Of a DNA stretch of 50,761 nt, positions 1 through 8,836 are shown in pieces. The stretch is from Sphingopyxis flava (lineage in GTDB: Bacteria; Pseudomonadota; Alphaproteobacteria; Sphingomonadales; Sphingomonadaceae). The position numbers were made by a program, and so were the translations under genes. How positions within the stretch are numbered: position 1 is the first letter of the stretch; every line of letters starts with the position of its first letter. Where the stretch lies: positions 1 to 50,761 of the forward strand of contig NZ_FUYP01000024.1 in NCBI RefSeq assembly GCF_900168005.1, written 5' to 3'. A model generated the notes under the pieces. It was given only the letters and a program-made list of their open reading frames with translations. It was not told the origin of the DNA and searched no databases.

Positions 1-135
1 CGCGCAAGCGCCATAGCCGAGGCCCGCGTCCGCGGCCTCGGGACGATCCGGTCGATCCATGGATCGATCCGAACAGCCCCCGCCTGGTCCCGGCCTGATC
101 AACCCCACCCCCGACGCCAATCGTCGGGCAGCAGA
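1..135. other. Left edge, no complete gene; 16-bp palindrome
   Basis: No complete gene is visible. On the minus strand an ATG at 58-60 opens a frame that runs off the left edge, but no convincing ribosome-binding site precedes it, so the start of a further leftward gene is only possible. The perfect palindrome TCGATCCATGGATCGA at 52-67 overlaps this ATG and could be an operator; I cannot assign a regulator. Confidence 0.3.
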
Positions 136-912
136 TCAGCTGCTCGCCGAAACCCGCTCAATCCGTAGATCCATGGCCTCGCGTCCGATAACGGCGACGA
201 ACCGGGAGCCTTCCGGAACGAACCATTGGGTCCGGTAGGCGAGGACGGCGCGCAGGCGCTCGAGCAGGGCCGCTTCATCGCCCAGAAGGAGACGGGTCGC
301 CATTTCCTGCGCATCGAGCAGGAAACGATCGTGCTGCGTATCCCAGCTATCAGCCTCGCGATCGTCGCTGGCGCAAAAGCAGGCGCCGTCGAGCAGATCG
401 ACCAGTTCGGCAGGCGTGACGGCCGTGGGTGCCGCCAGGAGAATATTAGCCTCCTCAAAGCTCCAGAAGAGGCCATCGTCATATTCGATGGCGACAGGCG
501 CCGGTATATGAAGCGTTTCAGGGGCGGGGCCAGAAATCGTCAGCACGAGATCCAGTCGCTCGACCGTGCCGCTGTCGATACCGGGAAGGTCCGACCCACC
601 GAGCACAAGCGTCTCGCCCCCCTTGTCGATCTCGAAGCGGAGATCAGTGATCCGGGGAAGCCGGTCATACCAGCCATAGCCCACCATCGCCTCGTCGGAT
701 TCGGCGAGCCGTCCCTCATAGCGGCCGTCCTTCGAGAGCGCGAAAGCAGCGCACTGCTCGAGCGGTGGCCCAAAATCATCGATCAGGACGAGATCGTCCG
801 TCGAGGTCAGGTGCTGGCGACCGGACCCGCTATTGTAGTCGGCGACCGCCGGCGTCCATGAGAATAGCTCACCCCGTGCCTCGGGAAGCTGAACATCGAG
901 ATCGGCCGCCTC
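136..912 (-). pseudogene. C-terminal continuation of the GHKL ATPase gene, after an in-frame TGA
   Basis: This 258-codon stretch is in the same frame as the upstream ATPase gene and follows its TGA stop (913-915) directly. Its first 75 codons (beginning EAADLDVQLPEARGELF) contain no ATG or GTG before M at 685-687, yet they read as ordinary coding sequence without stops. I therefore infer that it is the C-terminal half of a protein of about 550 residues cut by a nonsense change (TGA from CGA or TGG would be a single step). A shorter 183-residue protein could start at 687, but the coding signal clearly extends upstream of it. I see no known domain; the product may be made only by readthrough. 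Confidence 0.6.
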
Positions 913-1791
913 TCACCAGTCCGCGAAGGCCAGACGATGACTGCCGAGCGCCTGGATATGCCGGTAGATGGCGAGGCGGATCGCCGCGCGCAGGCTCTGC
1001 AGCGCGCCATTCTCGACCATCTCCTTGCGGGCCGGGAGTACGAGCTGCAATTCCGGAGCATCGACGATGTCGATCTTGGCCGCCCAGTGGCGATCCTTTT
1101 CCGCGACCGTTGGAAGGAGCGACGCGACAGTCACGCCATGGAAGTTGATGCTCGGGCTGAAATGCCGGTGAAGATAGTTGCGATAGATGCCGATGCGGAC
1201 GCCGTCCTGCTCGATGATCGTCTCTGCGCCCTTCAGCCAGTCCTCGCGGAGTAGATCCTGGCCGTCGAGCCGAACCGGAAGCGGGCAATAACGCGCGGCG
1301 CTTTGTGCAATAGTCTCGAGTGACTTGAGCCATTGCGCGTCAATCGGCACCCGGATCTCGGTTCCGAACGGGTGGGTGCAGGGCGCAACGGCGATGGGCG
1401 CGCCGGACTCCCAATCGCCTGAAGCGATGCGGATCGACCAGCCCTCGCCAGTCGAGCGCGGGCAGGAGCGAATCTCGACATCGCGACCGGCAAGGCTGAA
1501 CACGCCCATGCCGGCAGGATCCTCCCGCCGCGCGATCTCGTCACCCCAACCCGACCGACCGAGGGCGAGAATGACCGATGGATCCTCGATCCCGGCGCCA
1601 TCGTCGGCAATGGCGAGAAACGCAGTCCCATCGGCGTCGATGACCTTGAGGTCGACCGCGCTCGCACCCGCCCGGCGTGCGTTCTGGATAAGCTCGGAGA
1701 GAATATCGCCGAGCGTGTTATTGAAGAGGCGGGTGACTCTGGTGACGGCGGCAGGATCGACCTGGCTGTTGATCGTGGCGGGAAGGGACAT
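913..1791 (-). CDS. GHKL/HATPase-fold ATP-binding protein (N-terminal part)
   Basis: A 292-residue protein with the Bergerat ATP-binding fold of Hsp90, MutL and histidine kinases. The N box is ELIQNARRAGASAVDL (about residues 36-51), the G1 box is DDGAGI (about 63-68) and a GMGVFSLAGR glycine lid follows near 93. There is no kinase phospho-acceptor domain, so it is not a sensor kinase. The ATG at 1791 is preceded by GGAG seven bases upstream. It is the last intact part of a leftward plasmid gene series after the DUF3768 gene. Its stop is probably secondary, because the frame stays open for a further 258 codons. The biological role is unknown to me. Confidence 0.75.
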   Translation of the reverse strand: MSLPATINSQVDPAAVTRVTRLFNNTLGDILSELIQNARRAGASAVDLKVIDADGTAFLAIADDGAGIEDPSVILALGRSGWGDEIARREDPAGMGVFSLAGRDVEIRSCPRSTGEGWSIRIASGDWESGAPIAVAPCTHPFGTEIRVPIDAQWLKSLETIAQSAARYCPLPVRLDGQDLLREDWLKGAETIIEQDGVRIGIYRNYLHRHFSPSINFHGVTVASLLPTVAEKDRHWAAKIDIVDAPELQLVLPARKEMVENGALQSLRAAIRLAIYRHIQALGSHRLAFADW

Positions 1792-1875
1792 CTGGGGCTC
1801 CTCGACAAGTGGAAATTCTCCGCCTGCAGTCCCCCTCCCCTTTTCCCGGACCGCCGAAGGGCGCGATCGAAGCCC

Positions 1876-2229
1876 TCAATAATCCTCGGCGAGCATGATC
1901 GTGAGCACGCGCCGCGTGAGCGATGCGTCCGCTGGATCTTCCGATCCGAATTCGAGGGCGGGATCATAATAGTCGATCTTGAAGAAGATGCGTTCGCCCC
2001 GAAGATCGAAGGCGCCGAAGTCTCGTTCCGGGCCGTCGCCGGGGCCAAAGTCATACCGGCGGACGGCGGCGAGGAGTTCAGCCTGGGCAATGATTTCACG
2101 AACCGCGTCTTCTTCGCCTGCGAGACGAGCGAGGCAGGCGCGGGTCACGACAAGGCGAGCGGTCGGATCGAAACCCTGGCGGCAACGGTCGTTCAAACGG
2201 GCGATCTGTTCTGTAACGGAGATGGTCAT
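1876..2229 (-). CDS. DUF3768 domain-containing protein
   Basis: A 117-residue protein whose C-terminal half (RDFGAFDL, FFKIDYYDP, FGSEDPAD, LTIMLAEDY) has the hallmark blocks of DUF3768, a small family I associate with alphaproteobacterial plasmids and of unknown function. The start ATG at 2227-2229 overlaps the stop of the upstream PP-loop gene (ATGA) and follows AAGGAGG, so translation is coupled. A longer in-frame extension to 2655 is possible on paper, but it overlaps the PP-loop gene in another frame and looks non-coding. Confidence 0.85.
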   Translation of the reverse strand: MTISVTEQIARLNDRCRQGFDPTARLVVTRACLARLAGEEDAVREIIAQAELLAAVRRYDFGPGDGPERDFGAFDLRGERIFFKIDYYDPALEFGSEDPADASLTRRVLTIMLAEDY

Positions 2230-2822
2230 GCTGCCTCCTTCAGGCCGGCGTTGAACTGCTCGAGCCACTCCGCCATGGCCGGACGGTCGGGGAGCGGGAC
2301 ATGGGCCGCCACATCCTGGAACCGGATGAGGTCGGCAGGCGCGTCGTGGATGATCGCGTCGATGTCGGCGGCCGGCAGCAACTCTTCGGCGCGGATGAAA
2401 TCGGTCATGCGCCCGGGCCGCGTGCGCGTCGAGCGGCGCCACAGGCCTTCGACGGTCCTGAGACGCGGGGCCGCTCTCGCCTCGACCAGCACGATGAGGC
2501 GCAGACACCAGGACGGAAGGGCGCGAACTTCGTCCGGCTTCATCGCCCCGCAGATGAAGCAGCTCGATTTTGGCGGGACGGGAAGCTGAGCGGCTTCGAT
2601 CCGGGCGATGCAGGCCGCGCGATCCCAGCCCCATTCGCGCAGTGGGTAGCGGCATTCGAAAAGATCGCTCGTGATGGTCGAGGCATGGGTATAGCGCCGC
2701 GTGTCAGCCGGCGATGCGTCGTAGCCGATAAGGCGAACGACCTTCTGGCCGCGCGCCCAGGCGTCCTTGGCCGGTTCCCACTGCTTGAGAAAGGCGTCCT
2801 GCGGGGCGACCTTCCATTTGAG
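2226..2822 (-). pseudogene. PP-loop/PAPS-reductase-like protein, C-terminal half (split by transposon)
   Basis: An open frame of 198 codons with no start, beginning LKWKVAPQDAFLKQWEPA. It contains the RRYTHAS and WGWDRAACI blocks and the Cys pair CFICGAMKP typical of the C-terminal part of phosphoadenosine-phosphosulfate-reductase-family proteins. The N-terminal half lies 9.2 kb away at 12016-12396. Joining the halves across one copy of the hexamer CGAGCA restores an uninterrupted frame (GRHSCS + LKWKVAPQ) of about 325 codons. A truncated product could start at the internal ATG at 2543 (105 residues). The stop overlaps the DUF3768 start. The substrate is unknown; free-standing plasmid members of this family are not proven sulfate assimilators. 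Confidence 0.85.
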
Positions 2823-2828
2823 CGAGCA

Positions 2829-2857
2829 TTAGGTCTGGACGGGCCTGTCTCCTTTGC
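2829..2857. repeat. Left end of the transposon: terminal and subterminal inverted sequences
   Basis: The terminal 10-mer TTAGGTCTGG (2829-2838) matches the right end with one difference. The subterminal 13-mer CTGTCTCCTTTGC (2845-2857) also matches the right end with one difference, although its spacing from the tip is three bases shorter. Such paired blocks are the expected recombinase-binding sites. Confidence 0.8.
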
Positions 2858-2906
2858 CTCACAAAGCCCGCATTTCCAGCGTTCCTCATCCCCCTTTCCT
2901 TTCGGG

Positions 2907-2923
2907 ACGCCCGATTAGGGCGT
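2907..2923 (-). terminator. Small hairpin after the recombinase operon
   Basis: Arms ACGCCC and GGGCGT surround a 5-base loop, nine bases past the stop of the DUF6262 gene. It lacks a clear T-run in the direction of transcription, so termination is only a guess. It may instead be part of the transposon end. Confidence 0.25.
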
Positions 2924-2931
2924 GACCGACG

Positions 2932-3390
2932 TCAGACAGCGGAAGGATCGTGCGCTTCAGCGCTGGGGCGGATCGGGATTGGTCTACGTATCCGATCGAG
3001 TTCCTGCACGAGTTGGGCATTGCGCCGCTCAAGCCTCTCGGCACGTTGCTCGGCGTCGACGGCGCGTTTCAACAGGCTAGCGTTATGTGTCGCGAGGGCG
3101 GCGCTTCGAGCTTCGGCATCCCGAAGAGCCGAGCGTGTGCGATCGGCCTCTCTGGCGGTCGTCTCGTTCGCGCCGGCACGCTGCGACTGAAGCGCGCGGA
3201 GGCCGTCGAGAACGCCGGCATGATGGGTATATATGATGTTGCGGCCGACCCCGGCTGCCCGTGCGAGCGCAGCGACTGTGGGTTCTGCGGAGGGATTGCC
3301 GGCGAGGCCTGCAAGGGCTTCACGCAGGCGCGCATCCGTCTTTGCCCGCCGTCGAGCTTGCGGGCTGGACAGGTCAATTTCGGTCGCCAT
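2932..3390 (-). CDS. DUF6262 / TnpC-like transposition accessory protein
   Basis: A 152-residue protein with an N-terminal helix-turn-helix-like segment (VAALARAAGVGRNIIY, about residues 39-54) and a long charged coiled coil (about 75-135). Small DUF6262-type proteins follow tyrosine recombinases in Tn554-like elements, where TnpC (about 125 residues) influences transposition frequency and orientation. It is the last gene of the leftward recombinase operon and overlaps the preceding recombinase by 17 bases, implying coupled translation. The role here is inferred from position and architecture. Confidence 0.7.
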   Translation of the reverse strand: MATEIDLSSPQARRRAKTDARLREALAGLAGNPSAEPTVAALARAAGVGRNIIYTHHAGVLDGLRALQSQRAGANETTAREADRTRSALRDAEARSAALATHNASLLKRAVDAEQRAERLERRNAQLVQELDRIRRPIPIRPSAEAHDPSAV

Positions 3391-5182
3391 CGGTATTTCC
3401 TTCGTCTAACTGGTCCAGGATACGGCGAGATTCCTGGATGCGGGCTTCTGCAAGCGCACGGCTCTCGGAGTCGAGGTCATCGCGCTGGAGCAAAGCGCTG
3501 TTGCGCTCAAGGCGCGCTTCCCAGACCGGCTTATGCTTGCCGGTCACGGCGAAGTTGGCGCAAGTCGAGCAAGTGCTTTGCGTGCGGAGCACCGGGTTCG
3601 GCTCGCGCTCGCCGCCGAGGCATGCCGAGGTTTCCCGGCGGTAGAGGCAGTAGCCCCAGTCGCACACGCCGAGGCGCATATCCGTTTCGGCGAGGATATC
3701 GGTGATATAGCCATCGACGTCGCCCGATAGCGTGCGCCCGCGGAACGGCGATCGCTCGGAGAGCATGACGCCCGCCTTCCCGGCGACGTTCGGCGCCAGG
3801 AGCAGGTCTTCCAGCGCCTTGCGGGTTTCTTCGGCGGCTTGGTCGTCGATCAGCTGGGCAAGCTCGAAGTCGGTGCCCACATAGGCCCGGTCGGTCATCG
3901 CGCGGTGGACATGGCCGAGATGGCGTTGCAGCGCCGTCAGGCCGGTGCGGTCGCGCCGCCCGATGAACCGCGAGAACGTCTTGCGACCCTGATAGGTGGT
4001 CAGGTGCCAGGTGCCGCCTTGGTGTTCCGGCAAGGCAAGGAACGGCGCAAGTCGTTCGTTCAAGCGGATATTGACCATGGGTGATCGCAGTAGGGCGACG
4101 GGCATCATCGTCGGAAGCGGCGAGCGTCCCCGGCCGAGCTGGTGGAGCCAGAGGTTCCTCTTCCCGCTAAGTTCGCGAAGCGGTGCGGAGAGACGTTCGA
4201 GGATGTGGATCGCCCGCCGGACCGGCTCGGGCGCAAGCCATCGATGGATGTCCCCATGTTCCGTCAGCGACGTCTTCGTGATCGTGCCGACCAGATAGAC
4301 GTGTTCCTCACCGTCTCCATCGGCCGCGCGCCGTTCGAGGCAACCCTCCTCAAGCCTGAGTATTTCGGAGGCTCTCGCGCCAACGAGATAGGCGATGACG
4401 ACGAAGCAGGCGTCGCCAAGCCGATCCAGCATGAACGTCAGGCGGCGCAGCGGCCATTCCGGATTCGGATACAGATCCGCGTAGGGGCATGGCTCAGCCA
4501 ACATGGCGCGTCTGATATGCCAGTGGAGCCTTCGCCCCTGATGCTGTGGTCGGAACTGCTCATACAGATCTTCGAGACGGTCGCGCAGCGCGAGTATCTG
4601 GTCCGCTGGGTCACCGAGCAGTTCCATAGCGCCGCTGATGAGAGGCACGGCGATCTCGTCGGGCGTATAGGGATGGCCGCCATAAGGTTTCCAGTGCCGC
4701 TTCCCAACCGAACCGGCGCGAGGCGGCGCCATCAGCGGCGCGTCGTCCAGCTTGTCGCGCTGCATGTGGAACGTGCGGATCGTGCCGAGATAGCCTTCGG
4801 CGGTGCTGAGGGAGAGCCGTGAAGCGTTCCTGCCGGGACGAGCGCGCAACATGGCCACGAACCGGTCGACGGCGTCTTGATCGAGATCCTTGAAGCATCG
4901 GACGTTCTCGGCTGCCATCCATCGAACGAGGAAGCGGATGTGGCTGAAGTGACCATCGATCGCTTCCTTGCGAAGTGGCCTCCGCCCTTCGGGCGGATCG
5001 GCCCGCAGCGAGAGCAGGAACAGTTCGGCGGCGTGCCGGAGCGGCGTCCACCGATCGTCCCGGAACCGGCTCCCGTCCGGCATTTCGAAGCCCCAGTTGA
5101 ACGTCGTGGCGGCGGGGATGCCTTCGTTTCCGAGCAATGGCGCCGGAAGTTGGGTAGGCGTGGATGTCGGGACGGAGGCCAT
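3374..5182 (-). CDS. Tyrosine recombinase 3 (TnpB-like, 602 aa)
   Basis: A large phage-integrase-fold recombinase. The catalytic set is visible: Arg in LVGARASEI (about R270), Arg in TTYQGRKTF (about R400), His in QRHLGH (about H424) and the nucleophile Tyr in DRAYVG (about Y434). A His three residues before the second Arg is not seen (Y occupies that place). The C-terminal tail has cysteines (CDWGYC, CSTC, roughly 510-560) that could bind metal, then a helical segment. The length is close to TnpB of Tn554 (630 aa) and far longer than a stand-alone integrase. It starts four bases after the stop of recombinase 2. Confidence 0.85.
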   Translation of the reverse strand: MASVPTSTPTQLPAPLLGNEGIPAATTFNWGFEMPDGSRFRDDRWTPLRHAAELFLLSLRADPPEGRRPLRKEAIDGHFSHIRFLVRWMAAENVRCFKDLDQDAVDRFVAMLRARPGRNASRLSLSTAEGYLGTIRTFHMQRDKLDDAPLMAPPRAGSVGKRHWKPYGGHPYTPDEIAVPLISGAMELLGDPADQILALRDRLEDLYEQFRPQHQGRRLHWHIRRAMLAEPCPYADLYPNPEWPLRRLTFMLDRLGDACFVVIAYLVGARASEILRLEEGCLERRAADGDGEEHVYLVGTITKTSLTEHGDIHRWLAPEPVRRAIHILERLSAPLRELSGKRNLWLHQLGRGRSPLPTMMPVALLRSPMVNIRLNERLAPFLALPEHQGGTWHLTTYQGRKTFSRFIGRRDRTGLTALQRHLGHVHRAMTDRAYVGTDFELAQLIDDQAAEETRKALEDLLLAPNVAGKAGVMLSERSPFRGRTLSGDVDGYITDILAETDMRLGVCDWGYCLYRRETSACLGGEREPNPVLRTQSTCSTCANFAVTGKHKPVWEARLERNSALLQRDDLDSESRALAEARIQESRRILDQLDEGNTDGDRN

Positions 5183-5186
5183 GAGG

Positions 5187-7004
5187 CTATTCCAGGTCCG
5201 GCAGCGGCGGCAAGGCGGGTATGTGCCGTTCCGCGTCCGGCATCATTTCGGGCGGGAACGCCGGCAGCAGGTCTTGTGTCAGCACCCGAAGGCTGGGGGC
5301 ATAGAAGAGGCTGAACCGGATCGGGTCGATGCGTTCCCGCGCCGCTTCAAGATGCATGGTGGCCTGGACAATGCGCGCCAGATGATCCGGGTCGATCGGG
5401 ACGATCAGGCCTGGACAGGCAAGGCAGCCTCCCAGTTTCGGGCACACGCGGCCAGGCTGTGCCTGCCCGCCGTCGACCGGTCGAAGGCAGTCGTGGCCGA
5501 ACAGCGCCGTCACCCGCGCGCTGGTATCTGGCCCTTGATGTTGCGAGTCATGGGCGGGCGTCTCGCCGGTGACCCATGTGATCATCAGCGACTGGAGCCG
5601 AGCGATCGTATCGCGTTCGAGGCGGCGGACGGCCTCGCCATCGACATAGATGTCGGTGGTGGCGACATTCGCATGATTGAGGACCGCTTTGGCCGCCATG
5701 ATATCGCCCTGCGACGCTGTGTAATGGGCGCTTGCCATGCTGCTGCGGAACAGCTTGGGCGAGAAGTCGGGAAGCAGGGAACGGGACTTGCCGGGATGCG
5801 CTTCGTTCCAGGAAGCGATCGCGCCATTGTGCCGCTCGTAGAAGCGCAACATTGCCGATCGCAACGTGGCCTGCACGATATGACCGGCGCGATGCTCACG
5901 CTCGAGGCGTCCTGTCGTCATGAGGAAGCGGTGGAGGAACAGTCGGTCGCGTTTGGACGGCTCCACATGCGGCAATAGGGGTGCCGTCATCGCAAGCAGT
6001 TTTTCGATCAGGCGCGGCGCCGCATAGGGTCGGCGATTGTCGAACGAGCGCCGTTGCATGCGTTTCACCTTACCGCCGGCGCGGGGTTTCACCCACTCGA
6101 CCATGACGCGATGCCGCTCGAGCGGATGCGGCACGAGGCAGTCCCGCTTGATCTGGCGCAGCGGACCGGCGTTGGCCGCCGTCTGGATCAGCAGCACGAT
6201 ATAGAACGCAACCAGCGTGTCGGTCGTGAGGTGGAGATAACCCTCGAGCTCGCGGAACCCGCCTACCTCGGCGATCCTCTGCCGATCGGGCTTATTAAGG
6301 TCCAAGCCTCGGTCGGTCGGCATGATGCCGTGGCCGCGGCGATGGAGCTTCCAGATCCAGCGATCCCGTTCGACGGTCCGCCCACCATGGAGCGGCACAT
6401 TCGGAAGACCAACGATGGCTTGCCCGTGCTGGAACTTGTCCCACGCAGTGTCGATCTCGGCATAGCAGACTGCCAGCAGGGCGCGCATTGCGGCAGGTGT
6501 CAGCCGGTCTTGCGGTAGCCGCTGGACGCCGGCCAGCGGGATCGCATTGTTGGGAACGGCGAAGCCCGGTGCGAACAAGCCTGGATTGTCCGCGATCGCG
6601 CGCTTGAGGACCGGCCGGATCATACCGAGCTGACCGGATTGTGAGCGGACGCCGCGCCTGCGCCCGTTGGTGGGCATCGCCAGCCAGGTGATGAACCGGC
6701 GGATCGTTGCCGTGTCGAGGTCTGCCGCGCGCCTGACACGCGCGTCTTCGCGCAGGAACCTCCCGAACACGCGCAGCGCGAACCAGTGCGCGGTGCGGGT
6801 CGCGGCGCTGGATGCTACATCATGATCGCGGAAAGCCCGGGCGATGGCGGCGCTGATATCGTCCGGCATTCCGAACAGCGCCGGGCTGAAGCTTTGGACG
6901 ATCTTGCCCCATTCGTCGCGGAACTGGATTTCGGCGACCTGCGCCGGATGGTTCGCCGGTGCCGGATCGAGTCTCAGCGTCCGATCGAGGCGGCCCCTAG
7001 CCAT
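5187..7004 (-). CDS. Tyrosine recombinase 2 (TnpB-like, 605 aa)
   Basis: A second long tyrosine recombinase. A catalytic Arg probably lies in AGPLRQIK (about R283), the second in SPKLFRSSM (about R420), His in LNHANV (about H444) and the nucleophile in TDIYVDG (about Y453). Near the C-terminus a Cys cluster (CLRP, CPKLGGCLAC) suggests a zinc-binding tail, as in recombinase 3. The ATG at 7004 overlaps the TAG of recombinase 1 (ATGGCTAG), so the two are coupled. It probably acts with its neighbours in element excision and insertion, as TnpA and TnpB do in Tn554. Confidence 0.85.
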   Translation of the reverse strand: MARGRLDRTLRLDPAPANHPAQVAEIQFRDEWGKIVQSFSPALFGMPDDISAAIARAFRDHDVASSAATRTAHWFALRVFGRFLREDARVRRAADLDTATIRRFITWLAMPTNGRRRGVRSQSGQLGMIRPVLKRAIADNPGLFAPGFAVPNNAIPLAGVQRLPQDRLTPAAMRALLAVCYAEIDTAWDKFQHGQAIVGLPNVPLHGGRTVERDRWIWKLHRRGHGIMPTDRGLDLNKPDRQRIAEVGGFRELEGYLHLTTDTLVAFYIVLLIQTAANAGPLRQIKRDCLVPHPLERHRVMVEWVKPRAGGKVKRMQRRSFDNRRPYAAPRLIEKLLAMTAPLLPHVEPSKRDRLFLHRFLMTTGRLEREHRAGHIVQATLRSAMLRFYERHNGAIASWNEAHPGKSRSLLPDFSPKLFRSSMASAHYTASQGDIMAAKAVLNHANVATTDIYVDGEAVRRLERDTIARLQSLMITWVTGETPAHDSQHQGPDTSARVTALFGHDCLRPVDGGQAQPGRVCPKLGGCLACPGLIVPIDPDHLARIVQATMHLEAARERIDPIRFSLFYAPSLRVLTQDLLPAFPPEMMPDAERHIPALPPLPDLE

Positions 7005-8139
7005 CGGCGGGGATCAGCTCGCCATAAAGATAGGCGAGGCTTTCGCTCAGATCGCGCTCGTGCAGTTCGACGCAGCGCAGATAAATCGCGGTGGTCGTGA
7101 TCGAAGCATGGCCCAGCAGCACCTGCACGACCTTGAGCGGGTTGAGATCGGGATTGGTGCGGGCCTGGATCTGAAGGCGGGCCAGCATCGCCATCGCGAA
7201 GGTGTGCCGCAGGCAGTGCAATGTACCCAGAAGTCTCGCAGCCGCGAAAGCTTCCGCGAGCTGCGCCGTCAGGAGTTTTCGCGTCATAGCCCGGCCATGC
7301 TCGTTCAGCAGGAGATTGGGCGGCGCGCGATAGCCCCGGTCGGAACGGCGGACACGGCGGACGATCCGGGCGCGATCCTCTCCCACATACCAGTCCGTAT
7401 GATCGAGCAGCCGAATCGGCGGATAGACTGTCCTTGGCCGGTCTCCCTTGGTGATATGGATCGGCACGCCGACAAGTGGATCGCTGTCGAGGTCGAGTGG
7501 CCAGCTATCCGGGATTTGGTCGATGGCGAGCGCGCAAAGCTCCTTGCGGCGCAGTCCCGCCCCAAGCGCCCATTGCGCGGCAAGTCGGGCGGTAGGCCTC
7601 AGATGCGCGAACAGCCGTGCCAGTTCGTCGGCGCGCAGAGGTCGCGGCAGTTTTTCCGGGCGTGAGACGATCAGCTCGTTGACCTGGCGCCGCTGCAAGC
7701 CTGGGCGATAAGCGCCGTCGAGCATCAGCGTCATCTTTTCGGTCAACCGGAACGGGCAGTGGTCGATCAGGCCCTTATCGAGCGCCCAGCCATAGAACCG
7801 GCAGACGGTCGAGACGCGCGCGTTGATCGTGGTCCGGGCATAGGGCTTCCCGGTGTGTGCGCTGGGGTTCTCCAGCATCCGGTTGCGATAGGCAGCGATG
7901 ACGCGTTCGTCGGCTTCGCGCCATTCGATCCCCGATTGTTCGAGCGAGTCGAACCAATCGTGGAGATGCTCGCCGTAGGTCCGCACAGTTTCCGTAGCGT
8001 GGGCGCGGCCGCTTAGCTCTGCATGCTCCATGAGCCAGACGAAGGCCGGCTCGATGATCGCCATGTCGGCGTCGAACAGAATCGGGAAGCCGGCGGGGAC
8101 ATTGGGCACGCCAGAGGCAGCCCGAATCACTGATACCAC
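6997..8139 (-). CDS. Tyrosine recombinase 1 (TnpA-like, 380 aa)
   Basis: The most canonical of the three recombinases. The catalytic Arg is in GAGLRRKE (R197), HxxR is in LHCLRHTFA (H308, R311), His is in LLGHAS (H344) and the nucleophile is in TAIYLR (Y353). The size fits TnpA of Tn554 (361 aa). I chose the GTG at 8139 because GGAGAT lies seven to twelve bases upstream and the family-like sequence starts there. An in-frame ATG at 8238 would add 33 unconvincing residues. It is the first gene of the leftward recombinase operon and faces the rightward TIR operon. Confidence 0.85.
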   Translation of the reverse strand: MVSVIRAASGVPNVPAGFPILFDADMAIIEPAFVWLMEHAELSGRAHATETVRTYGEHLHDWFDSLEQSGIEWREADERVIAAYRNRMLENPSAHTGKPYARTTINARVSTVCRFYGWALDKGLIDHCPFRLTEKMTLMLDGAYRPGLQRRQVNELIVSRPEKLPRPLRADELARLFAHLRPTARLAAQWALGAGLRRKELCALAIDQIPDSWPLDLDSDPLVGVPIHITKGDRPRTVYPPIRLLDHTDWYVGEDRARIVRRVRRSDRGYRAPPNLLLNEHGRAMTRKLLTAQLAEAFAAARLLGTLHCLRHTFAMAMLARLQIQARTNPDLNPLKVVQVLLGHASITTTAIYLRCVELHERDLSESLAYLYGELIPADG

Positions 8140-8342
8140 GGGCCATCTCCCTCGCCCGCACAGGTGCAATTTCGAAAGTAGAGCAACATGCTCGATTTGG
8201 CCGAAGCATTTCGATGGAATGGGCGCTTTCCTCGCCATGCCGAAGGGTGTCGCTGCGACCAGCTACCCCAAGCACTCACCGTGCCTGCTGACACCTGGCG
8301 CCCGCCTTGATATGAGTGAACGAGGATCAAGGGGGGGAAGCG
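8140..8342. promoter_or_regulatory. Divergent intergenic region between recombinase operon and TIR/SLOG operon
   Basis: About 200 bases separate the divergent starts of recombinase 1 (8139) and the first TIR gene (8343), so both promoters should lie here. The rightward gene has a purine-rich site (AAGGGGGGGAAGCG) before its GTG. I see no confident -35/-10 pair or operator palindrome. Confidence 0.4.
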
Positions 8343-8831
8343 GTGGCGCGTCGGGTATTCTTTAGCTTTCACTATGACCGTGACGTTCGACGGGTCGTGC
8401 AAGTCCGCAATTCCTGGGTGGTTCGTCCAGGTGGCGAAGCGCAGCCTTTCTATGACAAGGCAGAGTTCGAAGAGGCAAAAAGACGCGCGGGCGGCATAGA
8501 AAAATGGATCGAGGAGCAGCTCAAAGGCACGTCCGTGACGGTGGTGCTTTTTGGCGCGGAGACGTATGACCGCGAATGGGTCCGGCACGAGATCAAGAGA
8601 AGCTACGAGCTTGGGAAAGGCCTATTGGCCATCGACATCCATAGCGTAAAAGATCCGCAACTCGGGACTGATCGACAGGGGACCAACCCTCTCAGCTATT
8701 TTACAATAAAGCAGAATGGTCGAGATATTCCGCTGTCAAACCTATACGGGACGTATGATTGGGTTCGGGATAACGGCTATGCCAACATGCCGGCTTGGAT
8801 CGAAACTGCAGCAAAAGCGGCCGGTCGCTGA
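8343..8831 (+). CDS. ThsB-like TIR protein 1 (MTH538/DUF1863 TIR-like)
   Basis: A 162-residue single-domain protein opening RRVFFSFHYDRD and carrying VRNSW, EKWIEEQLKGTSVTVVLFG and WVRHEI. This is the MTH538 TIR-like fold (Pfam PF08937) of ThsB, the Thoeris protein that makes an NAD-derived cyclic signal after phage sensing. The WxxxE motif (W79, E83) supplies the expected catalytic Glu. The start is the GTG at 8343 with a strong upstream AGGGGGGG; an ATG at 8316 would place the purine tract inside the gene. It is the first of three tightly packed rightward genes (gap of five bases). The family call is firm; enzymatic activity and signal are inferred. Confidence 0.88.
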   Translation: MARRVFFSFHYDRDVRRVVQVRNSWVVRPGGEAQPFYDKAEFEEAKRRAGGIEKWIEEQLKGTSVTVVLFGAETYDREWVRHEIKRSYELGKGLLAIDIHSVKDPQLGTDRQGTNPLSYFTIKQNGRDIPLSNLYGTYDWVRDNGYANMPAWIETAAKAAGR

Positions 8832-8836
8832 CATCA

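Noticed and set aside
1876..2655. Long reading of the DUF3768 gene with 142 extra N-terminal residues
   Set aside because: The extension overlaps the PP-loop gene in another frame, is Arg/Pro-rich and lies before a strong ribosome site at the ATG at 2229.
2932..8139. RIT (recombinase in trio) element
   Set aside because: Two of the three recombinases are about 600 residues and a TnpC-like gene follows, which fits a Tn554-like plan better.
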